Shown: one piece after another, positions 28,731 to 39,168 of the stretch | How positions within the stretch are numbered: position 1 is the stretch's first letter | Layout: each line of letters starts with the position of its first letter | Source: Rallus limicola | Lineage: Eukaryota; Chordata; Aves; Gruiformes; Rallidae | Direction of reading: 5' to 3' | Length of the DNA stretch: 64,000 nt | Assembly (NCBI GenBank): GCA_022605955.1 | Contig: JAKCOZ010000001.1 | Coordinates: 19,212,146 to 19,276,145 of the forward strand | Made by a program: the position numbers and the translations under genes | The notes under the pieces: model-generated | The model's input: only the letters and a program-made list of their open reading frames with translations | Told to the model about the DNA's origin: nothing | Databases searched by the model: none

Positions 28731-30030
28731 TCACAGAATCACAGAATCTTTAGGGGTTGGAAGGGACCTCAAGAGATCATTGGGTCCAACCCCCCTGCCA
28801 AAGCAGCTCCCTATCTCATATTGCATAGATAGGCATCCAGGCGAGACTTGAATATCTCCAGAGAAGGAGACTCCACCACCTCCCTGGGCAGCCTATTCCA
28901 CTGCTCCATCACCCTCACTGTGAAAAAGTTCATCCGCATGTTGGTGCGGAACTTCCTATGCTCCAGCTTACAGCCATTGCCCCTAGTCCTGTCCCCACTG
29001 ACCACTGAAAATGGGCTGGCCAATTCCCCCTGCATCCCAAGTCTAAGATATTTATAGACACTAATTAGGTCCCCCCTAAATCTTCTTTTCTCCAGGCTGA
29101 ACAGACCCAGCTCACTCAGCCTTTCCTCATAGGGGAGATGTTCCAGGCCCCTAATCATCTTTGTTGCCCTTCTCTGGACTCTCTCCAGAAGGTCTCTGTC
29201 TTTTTTATACCAGGGAGCCCAGAACTGGACACAGTACTCCAAGTGGGACCTGACCAACACAGAGTAGAGGGGGAGGATCACTTCCTTCGACCTGCTGGAC
29301 ACACTCTTCCTGATGCATCCCAGGATCCCATTGGCTCTCTTAGCCACCAGTGCTGGCTCATAGCCAACCTGTCATCAACCAGGACCCCCAGGTCCTTCTC
29401 CACAGAGCTCTTCTCCAGCAGGTCGTCCCCCAGCCTGTACTGATAAAGTCAGTTGTTCCTCCCCAGGTGCAAGACTTTACACTTGCTCTTGTTGAACTTC
29501 ATTAGGTTTCTCCCAGCCCAGCTCTCCAGCCTGTCCAGGTCTCGCTGGATGGCAGCGCAGTGTTCCTGCGTGTCAGCCACTCCTCCCAGCTTTGTATCAT
29601 CGGCGTACTTGCTGAGGGTGGATGCAATTCCCTCATCAAGGTCGTCAATGAAGATATTAAACAGGACTGGACCCAACACCGAGCCCTGGGGAACACCACT
29701 AGTCACAGGCCTCCAGTCAGATTCTACTCCATTGATCACAACCCTCTGAGCCCGGTCCGACAGCCAGTTCTCAACCCACCTCACTGTCCGCTTATCTATC
29801 CCTTGTTCTCTCAGCTTCTCTATCAGGATGTCATGGGAGACAGTATCGAAAGCTTTGCTAAAGTCAAGGTAGATGACATCCACTGCTCTCCCTCCATCCA
29901 CCCAGTTGGTGATGACATCAGAGAAGGCTATGAGATTCGTCGAGCACGATCTCCCCTTGGTGAATCCATGCTGACTACTCCTCATGACCTTCTTCTCTTC
30001 CAGTTGTTTGGAGATGGCAACCAAAACAAG
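28731..30030 (-). mobile_element. CR1 LINE, young 5'-truncated copy with most of the reverse transcriptase
   Basis: About 1.3 kb on the minus strand, from inside ORF2 to the true 3' end, whose tail holds two ATTCTGTG units (plus strand 28731-28756). The encoded part has reverse transcriptase hallmarks in order: [41 protein letters not shown], then YADDTKLGG (catalytic YADD box), followed by REVILPLY and GDRTRGNGC segments. It is split by an in-frame TGA after GRNN (about 29447-29449) and a frame change near 29350, so it is not functional. The 5' part with the endonuclease is missing, as usual for CR1. Part of it is 98% identical to the copy at 32053-32529. Confidence 0.96.
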
Positions 30031-30535
30031 CTGTTTCTGTTGTATTCGTTTGTCCAAAACCAATAATATTAGTCCTCTGTTCTTCCCAGTATATAATTTT
30101 AAGACTCTTTTAAGCCTCTTGGTATGATAATCCCTTTCAGTATTGCTTCATGAGATGTCATTATCATGTGTTAACTTCTATTCCTTCTGCCTCTCAGTTC
30201 TGCTTTTATCATGCATCACTTTGTGTCAGTGTAGTGATATTATTTCATGGGAAAGAGGACTTGTCCTGAGCAAACAGTATTTTCAAGCCAGAGATCTGTT
30301 TCCTGTCTGCATTCAGAGCATGCCCATGAAATACTTAAAGAAGATATAAAATACCAAGGCAGTTTCCTGAGAGGGATGTTTCTGCTTTAGAGCTCATTTT
30401 TACCAGTTTGTAAATTAATAGTGACAAATGGATGCAATTTGAGCAATGGATGTGATTTGGGGGGTGCTCTTGCACCTCTTTGGTGACATTTTCTGGTGCC
30501 CCCTGCACTCACTCCCCATCCCATGCAGACACAGA
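30031..30535. other. Unique spacer between CR1 and the repeat-protein candidate
   Basis: No coding or RNA feature recognised. AT-rich, non-repetitive. Confidence 0.5.
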
Positions 30536-30555
30536 AAGGTTCTGAATAAATGGCT

Positions 30556-30561
30556 TTTAAT
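30556..30561 (-). terminator. ATTAAA poly(A) signal of the repeat-protein candidate
   Basis: On the minus strand, ATTAAA lies about 105 bases after the candidate stop codon. A GT-rich stretch (TTTCTGTGTCTG) follows about 25 bases further on, the arrangement expected of a cleavage site near 30540. Not tested against transcripts. Confidence 0.45.
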
Positions 30562-30616
30562 GGAAAACCAGAACAAAACAGTCATCAAAGGTACTAAATC
30601 CATAATCAACACGCTT

Positions 30617-30664
30617 CTTCCCCCCCTCCCTCCCTCCCTCCCTCCCTCCCTCCCTCTCTCCCTC
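30617..30664. repeat. (CCCT)n microsatellite
   Basis: Tract of CCCT/TCCC units ending in TCTC, directly downstream (minus-strand sense GGGA) of the candidate stop codon at 30667-30665. It would lie in the 3' UTR of the candidate transcript. Confidence 0.9.
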
Positions 30665-31405
30665 TCAGGTCCCCCCTATCCCTGCAACAGAGCTAAGTGA
30701 GATGGTACTGCCTGGGTGGGTATCCTCTTCCATGGGGACATCGGTGTCAACAGAGATGTCACAGACTGTGACAATGTCCACATCCATGGGCACAGGAGAG
30801 CTATCACAGCCTGTGACACCGTCCACATCCATGGGCACAGGAGAGCTATCACAGCCTGTGACGGTGTCCACATCCATGGGCACAGGACGACCTGGGTGGC
30901 TGCCAGTGCTGCTGATCTGGTGCTGATCCAGTGGGTATTGAAAACGTGCAGGTTGAAGCAGCTGTCCCACAGGCCATTTTGGAGATCTGCAGTGGGGAGA
31001 GGGAGATGCATCAGGCTGGGGGCTGGAGGGAGTCCCCCAGGCACCCGCTGAATGGGCCCCAAGCACGGACGTACCTCTGCTGTGTTGCAGGTGAGCGGGA
31101 GAGTGCAGGTAACGGCTGCTGCTGCTGCCCAGGCAGTCGGTGGCGGTTGGTGGATCCTGAGAGAGAGACATGAACACACGCTGGTGATCATATCCCATCT
31201 GGGACAGGAGCATGCGCGAGGGCACTGAGAGGGAGGAGGGAGAGGAGCGATGGAGGAGGGGCTGTGGATTTCCCCAGAGTGCGTCCCTGAGCAGCCAGCA
31301 GTGGGGTCAGGCCTTACCTGCGACGTAGGGGTTTGGGAAGACAAGTGGCATCATGGTGGGGGCAGAGAGTCCCCATGATGTGCACCACAGAGGTGGGAGT
31401 GCCAT
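30665..31405 (-). CDS. Unrecognised three-exon candidate gene with tandem PVPMDVD repeats
   Basis: I do not recognise this protein. Three minus-strand segments join in frame: 31405-31318 (ATG in context ACCATGG, 88 b), 31156-31075 (82 b) and 30986-30665 (322 b, TGA stop). Both introns (161 and 88 b) have GT-AG ends: donors CAG/GTAAGG and GAG/GTACGT, acceptors CTCTCTCAG and CCCACTGCAG. Both junction codons, Gly (G/GA) and Arg (AG/A), are completed correctly. The predicted 163 residues begin MALPPLWCTSWG, then a Pro/Gln-rich middle (LPGQQQQPLPAL), then 15-residue acidic repeats built on PVPMDVD-VTGCDSS, ending near VPMEED. No signal peptide is evident and no catalytic motif is seen. The frame is open upstream to an acceptor-like CTACCTAG at 31469, so a longer N-terminus is possible. 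An ATTAAA signal follows. Splice phase agreement supports it; expression and conservation are unknown. Confidence 0.45.
30768..30888. repeat. 45-bp coding minisatellite (about 2.7 units plus a decayed one)
   Basis: Units start at 30768, 30813 and 30858 (the last partial), each GTGACNNNGTCCACATCCAT then GGGCACAGGAGAGCTATCACAGCCT. The first two differ by only a few bases. A degenerate unit precedes them at about 30731-30767. The 45-base period keeps the reading frame, so each unit adds 15 residues to the minus-strand candidate protein. Confidence 0.92.
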
Positions 31406-31584
31406 GGTCAGTGAACGGTCAGTTGTGGTGGGTGGAGGACCTTCCGGACGCTTCTGTTTGAGTGTATCCTAGGTAGCAATGGGGGCACTCCCAGAGTTCT
31501 TTGCTGCCCCCAAGAGCTTTGCCAACTCTCCATGGGGAGAGAAAGGGTTAACAAAAAGGTCAAGGGAAAAGTTACCCTCAATGT

Positions 31585-31757
31585 CTCAATGTCCAAGTAG
31601 AAACCACTACAAAGTGCTGCCCCTCAAAGGTTCATCCTATTTAATATTTGCATCTGTGACATGCAGAGTGGGATCGAGTGCACCCTCAGCAAGTTGTGGG
31701 TGACACTGAGTTGTGTGGTCCCCTTGACCGGCTGGAGGGAAGGGATGCTGTCCAGAG
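31585..31757 (+). mobile_element. CR1 LINE internal fragment (plus strand)
   Basis: The sequence corresponds to the CR1 reverse transcriptase stretch around the catalytic box: TTTAATATTTGCATCTGTGA, then GGATCGAGTGCACCCTCAGC, then GGAGGGAAGGGATGC, in the CR1 sense orientation. The catalytic box has decayed and frames are broken. Both element ends are missing. It is opposite in orientation to the neighbouring CR1 pieces. Confidence 0.75.
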
Positions 31758-31847
31758 AAAAACTTGGCATATGTATTTGTGGGCCTTTTGGAAGTTTTCC
31801 CTATACTGAAAGAGCAAACATGCAGCTGGCTTAATGCTGGAGTCTCA

Positions 31848-31970
31848 GAATCACAGATTCACACATTTGGGAAAGGCCTTTGAGATCATGAAGTCCAACC
31901 ATTCCTGTCTCATGCTAGAGCATATGCCTAAAGACCTCATATAACCTTTGTAGAAACCCATCCAGGGTTA
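31848..31970 (-). mobile_element. CR1 LINE 3'-end fragment
   Basis: CAGAATCACAGATTCACACA followed by an AAGTCCAACCATTCC-type block is a reverse-complemented CR1 3' terminus. It is short (about 120 bases) and diverged, belonging to an older subfamily than the copy at 32053. Confidence 0.8.
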
Positions 31971-32052
31971 TACTTAAAGAAGATAGAAGATTGTCTCTTT
32001 TCTAGAATCCATCTTGAGCTTGGGACCACATGATAGTAAAGGCATCGTGATG

Positions 32053-32529
32053 CACCTCCCTGGGCAGCCTATTCCACTGCTCCGTCACCCTCACTGTGAA
32101 AAAGTTCATCCGCATGTTGGTGCGGAACTTCCTATGCTCCAGCTTACAGCCATTGCCCCTAGTCCTGTCCCCACTGACCACTGAAAAGGGGCTGGCCAAT
32201 TCCCCCTGCATCCCAAGTCTAAGATATTTATAGACACTAATTAGGTCCCCTCTAAGTCTTCTTTTCTCCAGGCTGAACAGACCCAGCTCACTCAGCCTTT
32301 CCTCATAGGGGAGATGTTCCAGGCCCCTAATCATCTTCGTTGCCCTTCTCTGGACTCTCTCCAGAAGGTCCCTGTCTTTTTTATACCAGGGAGCCCAGAA
32401 CTGGACACAGTACTCCAGGTGGGGCCTGACCAACACAGAGTAGAGGGGGAGGATCACTTCCTTCGACCTGCTGGACACACTCTTCCTGATGCATCCCAGG
32501 ATCCCATTGGCTCTTTTAGCCACCAGTGC
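32053..32529 (-). mobile_element. CR1 LINE fragment truncated at both ends
   Basis: This 477-base piece aligns without gaps to 28877-29353, with 9 mismatches seen by eye (about 98% identity). It encodes the C-terminal CR1 reverse transcriptase region in one open frame ([15 protein letters not shown], then [15 protein letters not shown], to [10 protein letters not shown]). The 3' tail is absent, so it did not arise by simple CR1 5' truncation alone: either its 3' end was deleted or the segment was copied from another CR1. Confidence 0.95.
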
Positions 32530-35500
32530 ACACTCTTCTCATCTTGCTTGGCTGTGGGTCATTTCTGAACAACATGAAGTACCTAGAATAAAAAATAAAA
32601 AAGACACTTTTCTGGGTAGAACCATGGAACTGGTTCCATGGCTAAATAGATAGACCCAAGAGAATTGATCAAACATGTAGCAGGGAATGTTCTGACGTCT
32701 CATGGATTATAAAAGGACAATTTGATAATTTTTATTATAAAATACAACCCTGCTCTCTAAAAACACCGTAATATTTCTAAGCAAAACCACCCAAGTCTAT
32801 TACATCTCTATACGGATCACACCCCCTGGTCGGTGCTGTCCCATCTGTGCTGACATCTTTAAGTGTCTGGAGTGATGCTGTGGAGGGAGAATGAGTTGCC
32901 TGTAAATCTTAACAGCTCAGGAGGCAGAAGGCAAGTAAGTGCAAGTTAAACCCACTCAACGTTTGGTGGTTTTAAGTACTGTGAATTGGAGGTCTGTGTC
33001 AAATTTGGAAAGGTTGTGCCTTGTACTGCTGCAATAAAAGGCATTGTCTCCAACTCTGGTCTGGTGTTTCCTCAAAGAATTTGATGTGTGAGCCAGAAAG
33101 TCCCTAAGGAGTAGCTGCTTCTCTGATTTAGTCCAGAAAAAGGAAATGAGAGGACAGGTTGGGTTGTATCTGGCAAGTATCTAATGCCAGGTTTTCTGTG
33201 AGATGTGAGCAGCTCAGGAAAAGCAGGGCACATACTCTGTTGGCTCTGCTGAAACCTAGGGGTGAATCTAGCAGTGAACCATCCTCCTCCACACTTGGAC
33301 TTTGAGTTCAGCCCAGAAGAGGACAAGCCATAGTGAAGAAAAATAACTGCTTAGGTCTTGTTTCCTGATTCTTTGCCCATCACTGTAAGGAAAAATGTGT
33401 TATGGGTCTCTACCAGCACTAACACAAGGCATGGGCTTGACCACATTCAGGAAGAGATTGTTTTTGAGCATGCTCCAGGCTCGATTACCAATTTCTGTAG
33501 GTGTGTGCTGAGAAGACAGGCCCTAAATTACTCATTAAATATATCTAAAATTCATAATGGTTTAACCCCTGCAAATGACTGGACTCTGGTTGATGGTTTA
33601 TTTTAAAAATACAGATTTTTTTTTTGCTGGTGTTTGCACTTTGAACCCTAAGAAGAAGGGTTCCTGTGGCAATTCCTCTATGCCTAGTTGGGTTGCTCTG
33701 TGTTTCACCCCTGGGCCCTTCTGGGCAGCTCATTCTCTCCAGACTCCCTTCTGGAACAAACCAGATTGTTGCCCTGAAAAGGAAAGCTGGTTAGGAACCC
33801 AGAGAGATGAAATCACCTGAGCTAAAGCTGGCTTTGCTGTGCAGAACCCTTCCCATGCAGCACTGCATGTGAAACAACCCAACAGACTAATGGGTATAAA
33901 GTCACATGAGGACTGAACGTCTAAACACAAGGTTCAGCCCTGCAAGCACAGATGCCTGTTATTCCTAATCTGACTACACACAGATGACATAAAGCATGAA
34001 AGAAATCTGGTGTTCCAGCACTGACATACACATCGAGGCAGCTTGACTCATCTTCCTTAGACATGAGTTTAGATATGGAATAACGTGACCGGCTCATGCC
34101 AGCACACGAAATGAGACCCGGCCCTCTGCAAAGATGAGACCACAGCCATCTTCAAAGACAGCAGCAGCAGCTGCCAGAGGGTCACATTTTTTATTGAAGC
34201 CAGCAGATGGCATTGGTACACTTCAGGCTTCCATGCTCCACACCTCCTTTTGCAGCAAAACAGTGTTTTCCCTTTATTAGGGGAGACCAAATCACTCACA
34301 GGAGAATATCTCCCAGATTGTGAAGGAACTTTGTTTTTATAAGGGTAGGGGCATTTCCTGTACATTGCCCAACTTGATACAATTACCAGACTCTGAGGAT
34401 TAGATATATTATCCCGGAGATTAAAATTGAAATTAAATCTCACATAAATAAACCGCTACATACAATCTGTCATTTCCAAAACACTTTGATGAAAGTTGGG
34501 AGGTTTCCAAGCAGCTGCTGTCTCTTACTCCTTCATTATTACCTTTTCAAAGCCATTTCATTATTCTGAGTTCTTTGGGTTGCACAGAGCATGCACATTA
34601 TCCAGAAAACCAGAGATTTTACAAACTGAATAATTGCTTCATTTATCTAGTATTACCATGGCCAGTTGGCTCAGAGGGAACGAGCACAAAGGTGCATTAG
34701 AACTAGTGTTTCAAGAGTGAATGTGAGACCAGAAAAGACACTTCTATGTCTCCATTTTTTCAAGGTTCACAGAAAACAGTAGGAAGTAGCTGAGGTTTCA
34801 CTGTCCGGTTCATTTCAGCTTGCACAGCAATGAATATCAACAGGAAGAATTAAGTATGAAACCACTTCTGATACGACAAAGGAATGCTGGTACATATCAG
34901 AAAGGAAAATGATTGATGAGCTTCACAGAAACCAACCAGATACAAAAGGCCAAACTGAGGTTTTGAAATACTTGTAAATGAAACAGGAGCACACATGTAT
35001 TTCTGCCTGTGTACATCTTCTAAAGGACACAGCAATGGGAAAGACCTATGTTTTACAGTAATATCCGACCTGAATTGCTCCTGGTGTCTTTGGGAGTGAA
35101 GATTTATTTAACTTTAGTGAGTTTGAGATTAGACACAGCTGAGGGAGTCAAACATCAGGTTCGAAGAAGGGAAAAGCTCCCTCGGATTACCAGAGATATG
35201 TATTGATAAACCCAGTTTTATTGTAAAAGCTGTAAGTGGAAAACCTGTCCTGGGAATGAAACCAAATAGTGCAGTACTTCTGTATATAGCTAGATGGCTG
35301 TAATGACACACTAAGAACGCCAGATTGGATAATTCTTTGAGAATTCCTGGTTTGGTTTATATTTTCCCTCATGTAAAACAATCTTTTCTGTCTTCATTTT
35401 CTTGACATTTTTATTATGTACAGACTCCATCGACTCTTGTCATCTGATTCTTCTAAATAACATTAGTCAGCTTCAAGACTTGCATCTAATGATTTTGGGC

Positions 35501-37579
35501 AGTGACAATTTTAAGCTGGGACTGTATTTTGTATTTAAATGAACTGTTCAGTCTTTATTTCCTCTATGGAACCGCTTCTTCAACTACAGAAATACAGAGA
35601 GGAAAAATGAAGGAAACTACAAATATTTAGAAAAATACCTTTTTAAAAAGATATATCCTGGCAGGCGCCCCATTTTTGCCATAATTGTATAACCTTACAG
35701 AACATTGTCTCTTAGGAGCTCTTGCATTACCTTTAGGCAGTAAATTGGCACCAAAGAAAACTTAACAAAAAGATGAGAGAAGTGTTGGTGGACGTGGGAG
35801 GGGGAACACATCTTAGTATCTTGCATAGGCATTTCAGAACTTTGGGGGAGGGGGGCATTCTGCGAGTGTGTTAGTTTAAAAGATTAAAGTTTGCAATCTG
35901 CACTGAGAGTTCTTGCTAAAGTCTGTATACCAAAGCTGGCTGTGAATTGAAGAACTGTTGTAATTAGATTACTGTAAATACAATAAGAAACTCACTCCTG
36001 GTGGTCTGGGGAGGGGTGTCATAGGGCACTGGAGAATTGTGTTGGCAGGATTTGGGACAGTTTGACTGAAAGCAGAGAACACAATCTCAAAATCCTTTTA
36101 ATCTTCCCCCCGTCCCCAGTTCTTTGGGGATTTGTTTGTCATTAAGTAACAGTCAAAAGATTAAGGAAGTATAAAATGACATTAAAGCTCATAAGTACTT
36201 CTATAAAATTATCAGTGCCAGTGTAGTCTTCAGCAAGGATCGCTTCTGCCAAGACTCTCTAGAGCCAGGCAAAGTTTAAAGAAAAGGAGCAGGCAGGCAC
36301 ACAAGCAAAGCCCACGAATGTGGGCTGCAATACCCTTTCCTGCTAGCGCTCCGGACGCACCGTCTTCCAGAGTGCAGCGGCGGCTGTTGCTATGTGTCTG
36401 GGCTCAACAAGCTTAAACTTTGCATGGCCCATGCTAAACTAATTTGAGTCAATTTGTCTACATCATTTCAACAATCGTTCTGTGCATTTTGAGTCGTACA
36501 TACAACACTGCATGATAAAGGCCCACCGAGCAGATGCCGACTGCTCATTCTGCCGTGGTCTGGCTGTTGCTAGTTCTTCACCATGGTTTCTCCATATCCT
36601 AGTGACAATGTTAGTTTTTCGATGGTGAGGTTAAGTCTGTGCCTGGCTAGTTAAGACTTTTCTTTACAGAGGACAGCTCCTATAACAACTGCCAGCTCTA
36701 AGCATGACCTTTAAAAATGAAATGAGGGAGTGTTAACTGGAGGTTTGGGGTTTTTTTAATCTCCCAAGGGAGTTCAAAGGAATACAAGGAGATTTTGCAA
36801 GTAAAGTTTCAAGCCTGCACGAGAAAGACATGCCAATATCAGAAGCTCTTATCATAAGAAAGCTGATCTAACCTGCTTACAATTAAATAGTCTCAGTGTA
36901 ATAGGTTTTGACTCATTTGTAAACATGCACTTTGTAAGACAGTTTTATTTTGGAAACTGATATCAAGCAAGAATAAAGAATTAAAGCAGCCCTACTCTGC
37001 ACCTAGGTAATATAATGGGGCTGATCTGCAGCTGGTGCAAATCAGTAGAGCTGCAGAGGGAATTAGCTACGTTATCCCATTTTCTAACAGCTCAGGATTT
37101 AGTCTTTGAGAGTGGAGCATCATGTTTAGAAAACTCCAGTATTTCATAAGTAAAAGAGCAAAAAGGAGCAGTAAAATATATGCCACATTCTCATGTATGC
37201 TAAATCCCTGCAAGAGGCATTAAAATCCTTGTGTTCTGTAGGCAGAGAAAGCCTGTAATTTTTGTTTTTATTATTTTTGGATTGGTTTGATAGTTTCTCT
37301 GCAAGGCTCAGCTGAAAAAGGATTACCTGGTGAGTCTTGCCAGTCTGGAACCCTGTATAACTCCAGGGACAGGCTGGCTGTATTTTTCTCTCTAAACTAG
37401 TGAGAATTTTTAGCTAGACCCACTAAGTGTGAGAGCCCTTTTCCTATAGCAAACTTCAAAAGAAATTTTAGTTTTGACTGTGTTTCCAAAACAACAAAAC
37501 TCTGCCCAAATTGCCAAAAAACAGGCTGAAATTGAACCATACTGTTTTAGTTCTTCCCTTTTGTTTCTGTTTTTCCTTT

Positions 37580-37580
37580 T

Positions 37581-37611
<31 letters not shown>

Positions 37612-37617
37612 TTTTTT
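37580..37617. repeat. (TC)n microsatellite plus poly-T
   Basis: About 11 TC units followed by a T run. Simple repeat. Confidence 0.92.
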
Positions 37618-38904
37618 AATCTAAGACAGTTAAGGTAGCCCCTCTGTGTTAACAAGAGTTTGATTTTGATGAAAAATGAACAAGGTTATATTGCACTTTT
37701 TTCCTCACAGAGAAATATCAGTGAAAATCTTTCAGTGAGGTCCAAGTTCTGGGAGATGTTACAATGCAGAGGCATTTTTTTCAGTGTTTGCTCCCCAGAG
37801 ACAGAGGAAACATGGGCAGATCTGCTTCCTATTGCTTAGTGGCTCTTTTATAAGTTCACATCTACCACGCCTGGTAGATGTGAGCTTAAATTTAGGTCTC
37901 AAAGTTCAGTACTTTATTTAAATTCAAATGAACTGTGCTACACTCTGGCAGACTCTAAGGACATGGCAGGCTTGCAGCTCCTGAATTTTGGGACATAGAT
38001 GCTGGGCCAGAGAGCTGAACTCTCCTGTGAGATTCAGAGGAGCAAATTAGCAGCCACTGTTGATATAGTCACTCAAATAAAAGCAAGCTGATTGCAGAGA
38101 GGTTTTTCGAGGCTTTGAAAAGCAGTGTCAGGAACAAACCTGAATTCAAACAACGTGGGTTTCTAAGAGAAATGTGAGTGATGATGAGTGCCCAAAGCTA
38201 GAAAAGGAGCTGGATGCTGCGGTGACTGTTGGACACCTCAACCCAAAGTGTTACCTGCAGTTCTGCCCTGAGCCTCAACTTCCTTTGTAAAGTCTCCAAG
38301 AGCATTGGTTGAAGAACAGGAGTCACAAAAATATGGATCTGCCTACATTTTTCAGTGGGGTAACTGAAGAGACAAAGCTGTGTTAAATCCCACCCTCTCC
38401 TGGGCAGAGGAGGGATAAGTACAACTGGTCTCTCAGTGGCATTATCTGAGGCCACTTTTGTCCCAGTGTGTAAGATGCAGTTCAACACTGCAGTTCAACA
38501 AGTCTCCCCCCAGCCAGCTGTTCTCCTAAAACAGGTGCTTTCCTTTCAAAATACTACTTAATAAACAAAACACTTCTCAGTAAGCACTCTGTTTCAAACA
38601 GCTAATACCTCTAGAGTCATGGCAATTGGAAAAGTCACCTGGACAACCTTCCCCTCCAAGAACTATCTGGCCATAATTTTTACACTAATATAACACTTTT
38701 TCCCCCAGCTCAATTTCCCAGATGACAGACACACAGAAAGAAGAGCAGAAGTAACTTAAGGTAGCAGGAGTTATTCATTAATTATGCAATATCTGTAAAG
38801 CTTCTTAAGGGAAAGGTGCCTGGTGTTCAGCACTCTGCTGAGAGCCTGCAGGACCCGACTCACTCACTTTCCCCTTCTCACAGAGAACAGTCACAAACAT
38901 CAGG

Positions 38905-39168
38905 ATGGATAAAGCAAAAATTTGCCAGATTTTTCTCAGGAATGGACGAGATCCCTGTGGGGAGCTGTGGGCCGCCAAAGCCGGCCTCAAACGGCGCTTT
39001 GTTCAGGCCCTGCGGTGGGGGCAGCCCTGTGAGAGTGCCAGGGAAGCACTGGCCTTGCTCTCTGGGCTGGGGATCAGCCACTGTGGCAGGCTGGGAATAA
39101 AAAAATATCGCAGGGCAAACGTATCCCTTGTGAAGAGGTGTGAGGTGCCAAGACCAGACAAGGTTTAA
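38905..39168 (+). CDS. Exon-like open frame, unrecognised
   Basis: An 87-codon frame starting MDKAKICQIFLRNGRD, Ala/Arg-rich with a GC- and CpG-rich core at about 38960-39060 inside AT-rich flanks. A pyrimidine-rich tract ending TTCTCACAG lies just upstream and could be a splice acceptor. I see no similarity to a known family, no donor was settled, and no partner exon was found. It may be a real short exon, a decayed gene piece or chance. Confidence 0.15.
   Translation: MDKAKICQIFLRNGRDPCGELWAAKAGLKRRFVQALRWGQPCESAREALALLSGLGISHCGRLGIKKYRRANVSLVKRCEVPRPDKV

Noticed and set aside
29560..30066. 168-codon plus-strand frame
   Set aside because: Antisense shadow of the CR1 reverse transcriptase on the minus strand.
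30676..31344. 222-codon minus-strand frame reading straight through the repeat-protein candidate
   Set aside because: It is read across both predicted introns in a different frame, giving Cys/Trp-rich junk; the spliced frame explains the repeats better.
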